Source: DAOUBP01 sp034432655
GTDB lineage: Bacteria; Chloroflexota; Anaerolineae; CG2-30-64-16
Length of the DNA: 64,000 nucleotides
Direction of reading: 5' to 3'
Assembly (NCBI GenBank): GCA_034432655.1
Contig: DAOUBP010000083.1
Coordinates: forward strand, 4,584 to 68,583
Shown here: positions 25,942 through 34,956 of the stretch, piece by piece
Layout of the letters: each line of letters opens with the position of its first letter
Numbering within the stretch: the stretch's first letter is position 1
Position numbers and translations under genes: made by a program
Notes under the pieces: model-generated
The model's database searches: none
What the model was told of the DNA's origin: nothing
What the model saw: the letters and a program-made list of their open reading frames with translations, nothing else

Positions 25942-26316
25942 TCATTCAGCAGCCGGGACGCGCACCGGCACACGACGCACTCGCGCCTTGGGCAGCGAGA
26001 TCTTAAGGAAACCGTTCTCGTAGACCGCTTCATAGCCGCTGGGCTCCAACGCCCAGGGCAAATGCACTTGTGCACGGAACCGGCCATGCCGGATCTCCAT
26101 CTGCTGGTAGGCCAGCTTCTCCGCCGGGTCGCGACGCTCGCCGGTGATGATCAGCGTACGGCCTCGCAACAGGACTTCGTAGTCACCGGGGCTGAGCCCG
26201 GCGATCTCCACCACGACAACCACGTGGTTGTCGGTCTCGTAAACATCGGTGGGCGGCCGCCACACGGCTTCCTGCGGCAGACCCCAACGAGCTTCATTAA
26301 ATTGATCTTGGTACAC
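25942..26316 (-). CDS. Small heat shock protein, Hsp20/alpha-crystallin family
   Basis: A 124-residue ATP-independent holdase. The alpha-crystallin domain spans about residues 15-105 (PPTDVYETDNHVVVVVEIAG, then RTLIITGERR and VYENGFLKISLPKA). The C-terminal tail is short. The reading frame is open to a TTG at 26331, but that codon lies inside the GGAGGAAAG ribosome site; the GTG at 26316, eight bases after GGAGG, is the better start. It heads the hsp20-lon unit. Confidence 0.93.
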   Translation of the reverse strand: MYQDQFNEARWGLPQEAVWRPPTDVYETDNHVVVVVEIAGLSPGDYEVLLRGRTLIITGERRDPAEKLAYQQMEIRHGRFRAQVHLPWALEPSGYEAVYENGFLKISLPKARVRRVPVRVPAAE

Positions 26317-26356
26317 AGGGCTTTCCTCCAACTTTAACTACAACAATTGCAAGTTC

Positions 26357-26385
26357 ATTCTAACACAAGACCTGAGCCGACTCAA
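26357..26385 (-). promoter_or_regulatory. Promoter of hsp20-lon
   Basis: On the minus strand TTGAGT (26380-26385) and TAGAAT (26357-26362) are 17 bases apart, resembling a housekeeping-type promoter. Just upstream, GCTAACAT occurs twice as a direct repeat about 21 bases apart (between 26410 and 26445), which could be an operator. No CIRCE element is seen. Confidence 0.6.
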
Positions 26386-26462
26386 TACTCAGTGTGCACT
26401 CTAGAGGCCTGATGTTAGCAATACACTTCTTCTATGTTAGCGTTGCATTAGAAAAGCGCGCC

Positions 26463-26491
26463 TTGGTGGTTTGTGGCAGAAACCGTATAAT
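26463..26491 (+). promoter_or_regulatory. Promoter of the cyclodeaminase gene
   Basis: TTGGTG (26463-26468) and a perfect TATAAT (26486-26491) are 17 bases apart, 22 bases before the start codon. Confidence 0.7.
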
Positions 26492-26512
26492 GGGCAGCCG
26501 AAAGAGGGCAAC

Positions 26513-27157
26513 ATGACGCAACAAGAGAACCAACTTCTGGTTCACCTGAGCCTGGCCGACTTCAGCGAACTGTTGGCTGCCGGCCGGGCTGTGCCCGGCG
26601 GTGGTGCGGCCGCCGCGCTGACCGGAGCCCTGGCCGCAGCTCTGGTCGCGATGGTCGCCAGGCTGAGCAGCGGCCGTGAGCCCCATGCAGACCAGGAGGT
26701 CGAGATGGCGGCCCTCGTCACAACCGCGGATGGCCTGCGGGCCCGGTTGCTGGCCCTGGTTGATGCGGACGCCCAGGCCTACCGGGAGGTGATCGCCGCG
26801 TATCGGCTGCCGCGCGCGACCCCTTCGCAACAGGCCCGACGCACCGGAGCCGTCCAGACGGCGTTGCGCAACGCCACCGACGTGCCGCTGGAAGCAGCCG
26901 AGCTGTGCCTGCAGGCATTGGAGCTGGCGGTTACAGTGGCCACGCACGGCAATCGCAACGCGGCCGGCGACGCAGCCGTGGCCGCCTTGCTGGCCCATGC
27001 TGCGCTGCAGAGCCAGGTCAGAAACGCCCTGGTCAATCTGGTCGCCATCTCCGATTCTCATTACTGCAGCCGCGTAACCAGGCGCAGCGCGGAAATCACC
27101 GCAGCCGGTGAGATCGCGCTGAGCCGGGCGCTGGCCGCGGCCGATGCGGGAGGGTGA
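26513..27157 (+). CDS. Formiminotransferase-cyclodeaminase domain protein (FchA-like)
   Basis: A 214-residue all-helical protein of the cyclodeaminase family. It starts with LADFSELLAAGRAVPGGGAAAALTGALAAAL, the conserved folate-binding segment, and later has VDADAQAYREVI and THGNRNAAGDAAVAALL. These enzymes convert 5-formimino-THF to 5,10-methenyl-THF and ammonia in one-carbon metabolism. The formiminotransferase half is absent and not encoded nearby. ATG 26513 follows AGAGGG. The following membrane-protein gene begins three bases after its stop. Confidence 0.9.
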   Translation: MTQQENQLLVHLSLADFSELLAAGRAVPGGGAAAALTGALAAALVAMVARLSSGREPHADQEVEMAALVTTADGLRARLLALVDADAQAYREVIAAYRLPRATPSQQARRTGAVQTALRNATDVPLEAAELCLQALELAVTVATHGNRNAAGDAAVAALLAHAALQSQVRNALVNLVAISDSHYCSRVTRRSAEITAAGEIALSRALAAADAGG

Positions 27158-27160
27158 AGC

Positions 27161-29515
27161 GTGACAGCTTCCTGGCAGACGCATAAGAGGCCACCCCAGG
27201 TCGAATCCGTCGTTGTTTCCCAGACAAGCCGGCGGCCCCTGGGCGGCCATGGCGGTGGGATAGCGGCTCTGTTGGGCTACCTGCTGCTGACCCTGGTCAT
27301 GACCTATCCGCTGGTGACCCGGTTTGCGCAGGCGATCCCCGGCGATAGCTTCGACGGCTGGCAGAACTACTGGAACCTGTGGTGGGTGAAGGTGGCACTG
27401 CTGGTGGAGCACACCCACCCGTGGTTCACAGACCTTCTCTATCACCCCACCGGTGTCGGGCTACTGTTTCACACCTTGAACGGCTTCAATGGCTTCACCT
27501 TTCTGCCGGTACAGCTCGCCTGGGGGCTGATCCCGGCTTACAACGCCGTGGTGGTCTTCAGCTTCGTGATGGGCGGGCTGGGCGCGTATTTGCTGGCACG
27601 ACATGTGCTGGGGCCGCAGGCCGGCCGGCTGCCGGCGTTCGTCGCCGGCCTGGTCTTCACCTTCTCGCCCTACCACTTCGCCCACCTGCTGGGCCACATG
27701 CAGCTGATCAGCCTGGAATGGATCCCGTTCTATGCGCTGTACCTGTTGCGCACGGCTGAGGCCGCGCAAGCAGGGGGTCCCCGCCGCGAGATCGTCCGCC
27801 GCGCGCTGCTGGCCGCCCTGTTCCTGGTCCTGGTCACCCTGTGCGACTGGTACTATCTGCTGTACTGTCTGATCTTCACCGCGCTTCTGTTGCTCTGGCT
27901 GCTCGGCAGCGCCGGATTGCAGGCCCTCCGGGAACGCCGGGCGCAGGCTCACACGTCAAGGGCCGCGCGCGCTGTGGTTGCCGTCCGACACCTGGGGGTG
28001 CCCTGGGCAACGGTCATGCGCCCCTGGCTAACAGGCGCGGCGATGCTGAACCTGGCCCGGGAGTATCGGGCGCGCGCGCGGGTGGTGGGGGCGCTACGGA
28101 GCAGCGCGGCCATCGCGGCCCTGTGGCTGGTTTGGGCGCTGGCCATGAGCCCCTGGCTGGTGCCGATGGTGCACGAGGCGCGGCAGTTCGACTTCATGGT
28201 GCCCGATCCGGCACAAAGCCGCCTGCTCTCGGCCGACCTGCTGGCGTTCGTCACACCGCAGGGGTTTCATCCCTTATGGGGCGCGTGGGCGCGCACACAA
28301 GGCCAGATGTTCACGGCCACCATCTCGGAGCACACCGTTTTTGCCGGCTTCACGGTGCTGGTGCTGGCCGGCTTTGCCCTGGGACGGAGACGGGACAAGC
28401 GACCGGGGCTGCGCCCCGAGGCGCAACCGGCAGGGCCGGAGCAATCGTCGCGCAGTCCGTCCGGGCCACCGGGGACCGTGACAAACCTGGGCTTCTGGTG
28501 GGCGGCCCTGGCCGTCTTTTTCATCCTGGCACTGGGGCCGGTCCTGCATATCGGCGGCCGCACCGACCTGCTGCCCGGCGGGCGAGAGCTGCCTCTGCTC
28601 TATGGCGTGGTTACACAGCTGGTGCCGTTCATGGAAATCACCCGCTCGGTCAGCCGCTTCGATACCATGGTGATGTTGGGGCTGGGCGTGCTGGCGGCGG
28701 CCGGTGCCGCCAGGCTGGCCGGCCTGGGGCGAGGGGGCAGGGTGGCCGTCGTGGTGGCGGCCGCGCTGATCCTCTACGAATTCTTGCCCGCGCCCTATCC
28801 CATGAGCCCGCCCGACACCCCGGCGTGGTACAACACTCTGGCGGCCGACTCGCGCCCCGGCGCGGTGCTGAACCTGCCCATGAACTGGGACCGCCCCGGC
28901 TACCTGCTGTATCAGACGGTGCACGGCAAGCCGCTGACGGCCGCGTACATCAGCCGAGAAGACCCGCGCACCCTGGTGGATCGGGCGCCGGTGCTGCAAC
29001 ATTTCCGCCATCTGCAGCCGGACGTGATCGCGTTCGACCTGGCGCGGCAGGGACAAGGCGCGCTGGCCGATCTGGGGGTGCGTTGGGTGGTACTGGACCG
29101 CTATAAGATGCCCGGCGGCCCTGAACGGGAGATCACCGAGGCGTACGCGGCCGAGATCTTTGCCGGCCAGGCGCCGGTCTATGCCGATGAGCGGCTGACG
29201 GTGTATGAGGTACAGCCCGTGACCCCGGCCGGGCCATATGCCGTTCTGGGGGTCGGTTGGGAGCCGTTCGACAAAGCCACGGGCACCCGATCGTTCGTCG
29301 GTCAGGCGCCGCTGATCGTGCACGCGCCTGCGGCCGGCCCGGTGACGCTGCGGATCGAACTTGCCACCGGCAGCGCAGCGTTGGCTTTACCCCAGGAAGA
29401 GGGCACGTACGTGTTGCGGCTGCCGGTCTCGACCGGGACGACAGAGGTGACGCTGCGCGCAGCGCATCCGGATGGACGGGTTGTGGTTGCCAGGGTGGCA
29501 GCGGCGAGGGAGTAA
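27161..29515 (+). CDS. Large polytopic membrane protein, probable GT-C-fold glycosyltransferase
   Basis: A 784-residue protein with ten or more membrane helices in the first 550 residues and a C-terminal extracytoplasmic domain rich in beta-like segments. The first loop after helix 1 carries acidic residues (GDSFDGWQNYW), as in GT-C lipid-linked sugar transferases, and later helices have the Pro-rich, aromatic character of this group. I cannot assign a donor or acceptor, so glycosyltransferase is inferred from topology. The start is GTG 27161 with GGAGGGTGAAGC upstream, three bases after the cyclodeaminase stop. Confidence 0.75.
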   Translation: MTASWQTHKRPPQVESVVVSQTSRRPLGGHGGGIAALLGYLLLTLVMTYPLVTRFAQAIPGDSFDGWQNYWNLWWVKVALLVEHTHPWFTDLLYHPTGVGLLFHTLNGFNGFTFLPVQLAWGLIPAYNAVVVFSFVMGGLGAYLLARHVLGPQAGRLPAFVAGLVFTFSPYHFAHLLGHMQLISLEWIPFYALYLLRTAEAAQAGGPRREIVRRALLAALFLVLVTLCDWYYLLYCLIFTALLLLWLLGSAGLQALRERRAQAHTSRAARAVVAVRHLGVPWATVMRPWLTGAAMLNLAREYRARARVVGALRSSAAIAALWLVWALAMSPWLVPMVHEARQFDFMVPDPAQSRLLSADLLAFVTPQGFHPLWGAWARTQGQMFTATISEHTVFAGFTVLVLAGFALGRRRDKRPGLRPEAQPAGPEQSSRSPSGPPGTVTNLGFWWAALAVFFILALGPVLHIGGRTDLLPGGRELPLLYGVVTQLVPFMEITRSVSRFDTMVMLGLGVLAAAGAARLAGLGRGGRVAVVVAAALILYEFLPAPYPMSPPDTPAWYNTLAADSRPGAVLNLPMNWDRPGYLLYQTVHGKPLTAAYISREDPRTLVDRAPVLQHFRHLQPDVIAFDLARQGQGALADLGVRWVVLDRYKMPGGPEREITEAYAAEIFAGQAPVYADERLTVYEVQPVTPAGPYAVLGVGWEPFDKATGTRSFVGQAPLIVHAPAAGPVTLRIELATGSAALALPQEEGTYVLRLPVSTGTTEVTLRAAHPDGRVVVARVAAARE

Positions 29516-29528
29516 ACGCCAAGGGGAT

Positions 29529-29581
29529 GCCGTCCACACACCACAAAAGCAGGTGTACTGCAACGCACAGGGGTGGACGGC
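29529..29581. terminator. Inverted repeat between convergent genes
   Basis: Nine-base arms GCCGTCCAC (29529-29537) and GTGGACGGC (29573-29581) enclose a 35-base loop in the 78-base gap between the membrane protein and the MBL hydrolase. There is no U-run, so a terminator role is weakly supported. Confidence 0.35.
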
Positions 29582-29593
29582 CCCGCACGCTTC

Positions 29594-30445
29594 CTACTGC
29601 GCGCTGGTGCGCCGCGCGCGCATCTCTGAACGGTAGGCGTCGTAAAGGGTCAACAGATTCGCTTGATGCAGCTTTTGTACCAGCCCGCCCAAGGGGATGC
29701 GGGACAGGCCGCACTCTTCGATAGAAATGTCCAGCATGCCGGCGCGCGGGACACCGCGCGCGATGCGCTCGCGCACCAACCGGTCAATGGTGCGCAGGTA
29801 ATTGATGCTGGCGTCGAGTGTCTCCTCGATCTCTCCCCGCAACAACACCTCGCCGTGTCCCTGCACCAGGTTCTCCAGGCTCTTATTCCGGATCGCCTGT
29901 AGCGACAGGATCAGGTCATCCAGGTCACCGCCGACGATGTACGGCACCGGCATGACGGTGTCGCTGGCCACCATCAACCGCTCCTCCACCACATGGACGG
30001 TGATAACATCACGGCTGTGGCCGGGTGAGTAATTGAGCTCGATAGTCTTGCCGCCGATCCGCAGCGTCATTGCTTCGTTGAACATGAGCTCCGGATAGCG
30101 GATCTTCACCTCGGCCAGCTGCGGGGTATGCTCTTTGGCCTGGGCTAACGCGGCCTCCGCGTGGCGCTCCATCAACTGACGGCAGCGATAGTGCGCCACC
30201 ACCACCGCTTCCGGGAAGAGATAGGTGCCGTAGATGTGATCCGCATGGGAATGGGTGTTGATGACGTAAGCCACCCGCGCCCCCCGTTGCCGGATGAACT
30301 CGCGAATCTGGCGGGTCTCCTGCGGGAACGGCAAGGTGTCCACGAGCACCACGCCTTCATCGGTGAAGATGACCGTGGCCGTCACCTCGGCGTACAGGCC
30401 GCTGGTGAAAACATAAACGCCATCGGAAATGCGATCGCGCTTCAA
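29594..30445 (-). CDS. Metallo-beta-lactamase-fold hydrolase
   Basis: A 283-residue MBL-fold protein with the metal motif NTHSHADHIYG (HxHxDH), a downstream YSPGHSRD His, SDTVMP Asp and VQGHGE His, so a complete dinuclear metal site is present. The C-terminal 80 residues are helical. The family covers thiolesterases, glyoxalases and lactonases; the substrate is not predictable. I choose a TTG start at 30445 with GAAGGGAA directly upstream, because the frame further upstream (to 30721) runs through an RNA gene and its terminator. It is convergent with the membrane-protein gene. Confidence 0.85.
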   Translation of the reverse strand: MKRDRISDGVYVFTSGLYAEVTATVIFTDEGVVLVDTLPFPQETRQIREFIRQRGARVAYVINTHSHADHIYGTYLFPEAVVVAHYRCRQLMERHAEAALAQAKEHTPQLAEVKIRYPELMFNEAMTLRIGGKTIELNYSPGHSRDVITVHVVEERLMVASDTVMPVPYIVGGDLDDLILSLQAIRNKSLENLVQGHGEVLLRGEIEETLDASINYLRTIDRLVRERIARGVPRAGMLDISIEECGLSRIPLGGLVQKLHQANLLTLYDAYRSEMRARRTSAQ

Positions 30446-30583
30446 GGGTTCCCTTCTATCGGCTGACGAAATAGTCCTGAACGCCCGGACAGCACCGGGC
30501 ATCGGGCCAAGGCAAGGATAGCACAAGCCGAGATAACCTGTCAAGGGATTTTTTGCGCAACGGGCCGCAAACTCAACCGGAAA

Positions 30584-30834
30584 CAAAAAAACGGCCATCC
30601 GGGCGTGCCCGAACGGCCGTATTGTCTGCCGAGTCCCCCGCTGTGCCGTGTGTTCGCCTGTTTTGAACCTGCTCTCGCAGGTGGGCGCCTTGCCGGCCAG
30701 CTTTGCTTTGCTAATACACACGATGCACCAGGCAACGTGCGCAGCTATTGCAGCACCGACCGGGATGTCCAGCTCCCTATGTGTTGGTGTTGGCTCAAAA
30801 CGCTGTTAGAACATCACGAGCACGGCAGGGTCCT
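30584..30834 (-). ncRNA. ssrS: Probable 6S RNA
   Basis: On the minus strand, a roughly 215-nt structured segment ends in a canonical terminator. The closing stem pairs CCCTGCCGTG near the 5' end with CACGGCACAGCGGGG near the 3' end. It is followed inward by CTCGTGATGTTC opposite GGCGAACA, leaving an unpaired central bubble as in 6S RNA. A second internal pairing, ACCTGCGAGAGCAGGT, forms a hairpin. The terminator stem ACGGCC...GGCCGT with inner CGGGC/GCCCG is followed by seven U. 6S RNA binds sigma70 RNA polymerase in stationary phase. Identity rests on fold and remembered consensus, not a covariance search. Confidence 0.68.
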
Positions 30835-30840
30835 ACGGTC

Positions 30841-30867
30841 ATTATCCTAGCACAAGTTCCTTTACAA
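30841..30867 (-). promoter_or_regulatory. Candidate promoter of the 6S-like RNA
   Basis: On the minus strand TTGTAA (30862-30867) and GATAAT (30841-30846) are 15 bases apart, seven bases before the inferred RNA start. The spacer is shorter than ideal. Confidence 0.5.
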
Positions 30868-30895
30868 CGCAAAACCGGGAAACCCGCCCACAACG

Positions 30896-32659
30896 TCATG
30901 CGGTGATCGCCAGATGCAGCTCGCGCAACTGAGCCGGGCTGATGGGCGACGGCGCCCGGAACATCAGATCGGTGGCCGACGCGGTCTTCGGGAACGCGAT
31001 CACGTCCCGGATGCTGGATGTGCCGGCCAGGATCGCCACGGTGCGGTCAATGCCGGTGGCGATGCCGCCGTGGGGCGGCGCACCGTATTCAAACGCCTCC
31101 AGCAGATGGCCGAACTTCTCCTCGGCTTCCTCCGGGCCGATGCCCAACGCCCGGAACATGGCCTGCTGCCGGTCTCGCCGATGGATGCGGATGCTGCCGC
31201 CGCCCACCTCCCAGCCGTCCATCACCAGGTCGTAGGCTTTCGCCCGCACCCGTCCCGGGTCGCTTTCCAGCAAGTCCCAGTCCTCATCCCTGGCCGAGGT
31301 AAACGGATGATGCATGGCAGTCCAACGGCCTTCCTCCTCGCTCCACTCCAGCAAGGGGAAGTCCACCACCCAACACAATGCATGTACATCGCTGCGCACC
31401 AGGCCGAGCTGTTGGCCCAGGTACAACCGCAGCCCACCCAGGCTGCGAGCCACGACATCGCGGCTGGGGTCGGCCACGATCAGGATCAAGTCGCCGGCCC
31501 CTGCGCCGGCCCGTTCCGCAATGGCAGCCAGCTCGGCCTCGCCCAGGGCTTTCGTCGCGGCCTTTGTGCCGTCATCGCGCCGGGCGATCCAGACCAGCCC
31601 CTTGGCCCCGGCGCGTCGGGCGCGCTCCGCCAGGTCGTCCAGCTGCTTGCGGCTGAAACCGGCCGCGCCGGGGGCAACGATGGCCTTCACCTGGCCGCCG
31701 GCAGCCACAGCCCCGCTGAACACCCCGAACTCGCTGTCCGCGGCCAGATCACTGAGATCAACCAACGGCATCCCAAAACGCAGGTCGGGCTTATCCGACC
31801 CGTAGCGCGCCATCGCCTCGGCGTAGGTGAGGACCGGGAACGGCTTCTGCAGGATCGGCTTCGCGCCCAGAGTCTCGATGATGCGGATGTACAGCGCCTC
31901 GATGACCGCCATCACGTCCTCGCGCTCCACGAAGGACATCTCAACGTCCAGCTGGGTGAACTCCGGCTGGCGGTCGGCGCGCAGGTCCTCGTCCCGGAAA
32001 CAACGGGCGATCTGGAAATAACGCTCGAAGCCGGCCACCATCAACAGCTGCTTCAGCTGCTGCGGCGACTGCGGCAGGGCGTAGAACTGACCCGGATGCA
32101 CGCGACTGGGCACCACATAGTCACGCGCGCCCTCGGGCGTGGTCTTGATGAGCATCGGGGTCTCGACCTCGATGAAACCCTGATCCGTCATGAAGTCCCG
32201 GATCAGTTTGACCACGTGGTGGCGCAGGAGGATGTTGCGCTGCATAGTGGGCCGGCGCAAGTCAAGATAGCGGTATTTCAACCGCAGCGCCTCGTCCACT
32301 TCCACATCTTCGTTGTTGATGTAGAACGGAGTCGTCCGGGCCTCATTGAGGACCTGCGCGGCGGTAGCAGTCACCTCGATCTCGCCCGTGGGCAGGTTCG
32401 GGTTGGCCAGGCCGGCCGGCCGATCCCGCACCACGCCGGTGATCTGCACCACGTACTCGTTACGCACCGTGTTGAGGACGGCGTGCGCGTCCGGCGCGGT
32501 TTGCGCATCGCAAGTCACCTGCACGATGCCGGATCGGTCGCGCAGGTCCAGGAAGATCAATGCACCGTGATCGCGGCGGCGATGCACCCACCCTGCCAGG
32601 GTCACCGTTTGCCCGACATGTGCCGGGCGCAATTCACCGCACTGGTGAGATTTCATCAT
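30896..32659 (-). CDS. aspS: Aspartyl-tRNA synthetase
   Basis: A 587-residue class II synthetase charging tRNA-Asp (possibly also tRNA-Asn). It has the N-terminal OB anticodon-binding domain (TLAGWVHRRRDHGALIF), motif 2 region CFRDEDLRADRQPEFTQLD, the bacterial GAD insertion domain (about 285-420) and motif 3 GIDRTVAILAG near the end. Length matches the bacterial type. ATG 32659 (or the adjacent ATG 32656) follows AAGGGG. The frame open to 32731 lacks a ribosome site. It is followed after 60 bases by the 6S-like RNA. Confidence 0.97.
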   Translation of the reverse strand: MMKSHQCGELRPAHVGQTVTLAGWVHRRRDHGALIFLDLRDRSGIVQVTCDAQTAPDAHAVLNTVRNEYVVQITGVVRDRPAGLANPNLPTGEIEVTATAAQVLNEARTTPFYINNEDVEVDEALRLKYRYLDLRRPTMQRNILLRHHVVKLIRDFMTDQGFIEVETPMLIKTTPEGARDYVVPSRVHPGQFYALPQSPQQLKQLLMVAGFERYFQIARCFRDEDLRADRQPEFTQLDVEMSFVEREDVMAVIEALYIRIIETLGAKPILQKPFPVLTYAEAMARYGSDKPDLRFGMPLVDLSDLAADSEFGVFSGAVAAGGQVKAIVAPGAAGFSRKQLDDLAERARRAGAKGLVWIARRDDGTKAATKALGEAELAAIAERAGAGAGDLILIVADPSRDVVARSLGGLRLYLGQQLGLVRSDVHALCWVVDFPLLEWSEEEGRWTAMHHPFTSARDEDWDLLESDPGRVRAKAYDLVMDGWEVGGGSIRIHRRDRQQAMFRALGIGPEEAEEKFGHLLEAFEYGAPPHGGIATGIDRTVAILAGTSSIRDVIAFPKTASATDLMFRAPSPISPAQLRELHLAITA

Positions 32660-32744
32660 GCTGACGTTCCCCTTCTCCGAAGACAAATTCGGCCCCACAT
32701 TATACCGCCTTCGACCCCAGGCCCCAAACAAGCCAGGTGCCGGC

Positions 32745-32773
32745 TTGGCCCGGCGGCGTAACCGTGCTATACT
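32745..32773 (+). promoter_or_regulatory. Promoter of the epimerase gene at 32813
   Basis: TTGGCC (32745-32750) and TATACT (32768-32773) are 17 bases apart, 40 bases before the ATG, in the divergent gap with aspS. Confidence 0.6.
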
Positions 32774-32812
32774 TCAGCCGATCCACACGCCAAATGCAAA
32801 GGAACCACGAGG

Positions 32813-33817
32813 ATGCGGTTTTTGATTACCGGGGGAGCAGGGTTCATCGGCACCGCGCTGGCCAACCGACTGGCGGCCGAAGGCCATCAAGTGCGGGTGC
32901 TGGACGATCTCAGCGCTGGCGACCCGGCCCGGCTGCACCCCGATGTGCTCTTCACGCGCGGGGATGTGCGCGACCGGCCCAAGCTGTGGACCCTCCTGCA
33001 AAGGGTAGATTGCGTGTTTCACCTGGCTGCCCGCGTTTCGGTGCAAGAGTCGGTGCTCTATCCCCGCGAGTACAACGATGTCAACGTCGGCGGCACGGTC
33101 AACCTGGCCGAGGCGACGCGCGATGCGGGGGTGAAACGCCTGGTGCTCGCCTCTTCGGCCACTGTCTATGGGCCACAGGCGCAGCAGCCGGTGCGTGAGT
33201 CCGCCTGGCCCCATCCGCAGGTGCCCTACGCGGTGAGCAAACTGGCGGCCGAGTATTACGTCTTTGCCCTGGGCGCGCTCAACGGCATCGAAACGGTTGC
33301 GCTGCGCATCTTCAACGCCTACGGCCCGGGCCAGCGCATCCCCCCGGTGCATGCGCCGGTGGTGCCGCATTTCCTCAAGAACGTGTTGAACAACGCCTCG
33401 TTGGTAGTGCACGGCGACGGCCAGCAGACACGCGATTTCGTGTACATTGACGACGTGGTTGACGCGCTGGTGGCCGCAGCCACCGCGCCGGGGATTGATC
33501 GCCAGGTCATCAACATCGGATCGGGCCAGGAGACCAGCATCAACGCGCTGATTGCCACATTGGGCCAGGTGACCCGGCGTCAGCCGCAAGTGATCTACAA
33601 CCAGCAGGAAAGCGGCGGTATCGCCCGCCTGGTGGCCGATCTGACACAGGCCCGGCGGCTGCTGAACTATCGGCCCAAAGTGACGTTGCGCGAGGGATTG
33701 GAACGGCTGTTGGCCGAGGACCCGCGTTTTGTCCGTCTCACCGCTGCGCAGCAGGGTGCGGCGTCCCTCTCCTCCATCCCGGCCGGACGTCGGAACTTGA
33801 TGCGCAGCCAGCTTTAG
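32813..33817 (+). CDS. NAD-dependent sugar epimerase/dehydratase (SDR, GalE-like)
   Basis: The 334-residue extended short-chain dehydrogenase has the NAD-binding GGAGFIGTALANRL at its start, catalytic Ser/Thr in LASSATVYG and the YxxxK pair in PYAVSKLAAEYY. The C-terminal region fits UDP-sugar 4-epimerases of the WbpP/Gne group, probably supplying a nucleotide sugar for surface polysaccharide. It is only distantly similar to the second epimerase of this window at 59829. ATG 32813 has AAAGGAA nine bases upstream. Transcription ends at the terminator near 33887. Confidence 0.9.
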   Translation: MRFLITGGAGFIGTALANRLAAEGHQVRVLDDLSAGDPARLHPDVLFTRGDVRDRPKLWTLLQRVDCVFHLAARVSVQESVLYPREYNDVNVGGTVNLAEATRDAGVKRLVLASSATVYGPQAQQPVRESAWPHPQVPYAVSKLAAEYYVFALGALNGIETVALRIFNAYGPGQRIPPVHAPVVPHFLKNVLNNASLVVHGDGQQTRDFVYIDDVVDALVAAATAPGIDRQVINIGSGQETSINALIATLGQVTRRQPQVIYNQQESGGIARLVADLTQARRLLNYRPKVTLREGLERLLAEDPRFVRLTAAQQGAASLSSIPAGRRNLMRSQL

Positions 33818-33880
33818 GGGCCCCGGACCGCAGTCCCACGAGGAGGCCTCGCTCCGAGGCGCGACGCCCAGTTTCACACA

Positions 33881-33924
33881 AAAAACAGGCCCAGGGTTGT
33901 GATGGCCCCGGGCCTTTGCTTTTT
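33881..33924. terminator. Bidirectional terminator between epimerase and L,D-transpeptidase
   Basis: The stem AGGCCCAGGG/CCCCGGGCCT (one mismatch) is followed on the plus strand by TTGCTTTTT and preceded by an A-run that gives TTTTTGTGTG on the minus strand, so it can serve both convergent genes. The minus-strand stop overlaps its right edge. Confidence 0.8.
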
Positions 33925-34793
33925 CACCAGTGCGTGACCACCGTAGTGCCGATGGGAGCCCAATTGTAGAGCCAGGCGGCGTCCGAGGTGCGCATGTTCA
34001 CACAGCCGTGGCTCATCGGCCGGCCAAAATTGTTGTGCCAATAGGTGCCGTGGATGGCGTAGCCCTTGTAAAAGTACATGGTATACGGCACATTGGGCAG
34101 ATCGTACCCGGGGCCGGTCATACGTGTCTTCGTATACTTGGCATAGATCTTGAACCGGCCGACCACCGTCGGCGTCCGCGGCAGGCCGCCGCTGATCAAC
34201 GTCGTGAAGACCGGCGTGTTCCCCTCATACGCGGTCAAACGCTGCCTGCTCAAATCCACATCAATCCATCGCACGCCGGAGGGAGCAGGCGCCGGCGCCC
34301 CTGCGGAGCCGGAGATCCGTAACCGCTGGCCGACCCAGATGCGATCGGCGTTGGGCAAGTTGTTGAGGGCCACCAGCGCCTGTACCGTCGTGCCGAAACG
34401 CGCCGCGATCCTGGCCAGGGTATCCCCTGGCTGGACGATGTAGACCCCGCCCGCCACCGGTGCCGGGCCCGGCGCCGGCGCTGAAGGGGAGCCGCTCACC
34501 CCCGGGATGATCAGCCGCTGGCCGACGTAAATGCGGTTGGGGTTGGTGATGTTGTTGGCACGTGCAATGGCCGCGACAGAGACGCCAAATCGAGCGGCGA
34601 TGCCGCCCAGGGTGTCACCGGCACGCACCACGTACACCGTCTGGTCTGCCGGGGGCGCAGCGGCCGCCGGAGCGGGAGGCAGCACGCCGAATGCCAACAC
34701 GATCAACAATGCCAACAGCATCCGGTAACATCCGACCGGCAAGGCACGTTGATGGACACATGCAACCAGATGCAGAGAAAGCCGGTGCGACAT
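33924..34793 (-). CDS. L,D-transpeptidase with two LysM domains
   Basis: A 289-residue exported cell-wall enzyme: a signal peptide or anchor helix (about 25-45), two LysM peptidoglycan-binding modules (YVVRAGDTLGGIAARFG and YIVQPGDTLARIAARFG), Pro/Ala linkers, and a YkuD domain with the catalytic HGTYWHNNFGRPMSHGCVN signature (active-site Cys). It crosslinks or remodels peptidoglycan stems by 3-3 bonds. ATG 34793 follows GGGAG; the frame extends upstream to 34844 without a ribosome site. It is convergent with the epimerase. Confidence 0.94.
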   Translation of the reverse strand: MSHRLSLHLVACVHQRALPVGCYRMLLALLIVLAFGVLPPAPAAAAPPADQTVYVVRAGDTLGGIAARFGVSVAAIARANNITNPNRIYVGQRLIIPGVSGSPSAPAPGPAPVAGGVYIVQPGDTLARIAARFGTTVQALVALNNLPNADRIWVGQRLRISGSAGAPAPAPSGVRWIDVDLSRQRLTAYEGNTPVFTTLISGGLPRTPTVVGRFKIYAKYTKTRMTGPGYDLPNVPYTMYFYKGYAIHGTYWHNNFGRPMSHGCVNMRTSDAAWLYNWAPIGTTVVTHW

Positions 34794-34956
34794 GGTGATC
34801 TCCCTATTCTGATGTGTGTGCGACACGCAATACGATTCACGCACTGGTTATAGCGATTTATACACGAATCAGGCACAAGTTGTCAACTGCGACACCCCCG
34901 CGCGTTATGTCATAGGGCGGATGGGAAGATGTAACTGTTCATCATTACCGCGGGAT

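Noticed and set aside
26390..26460. CIRCE (HrcA) operator upstream of hsp20-lon
   Set aside because: GTGCACTC-like and TTAGC fragments are present but not as the inverted TTAGCACTC-N9-GAGTGCTAA arrangement.
30446..30721. An MBL-hydrolase N-terminus extended by 92 residues
   Set aside because: That stretch contains an intrinsic terminator and part of a structured RNA; the MBL fold begins right at the TTG at 30445.
30914..32761. A 615-codon plus-strand frame opposite aspS
   Set aside because: The minus strand encodes a full aspartyl-tRNA synthetase; the plus frame is compositionally a shadow.
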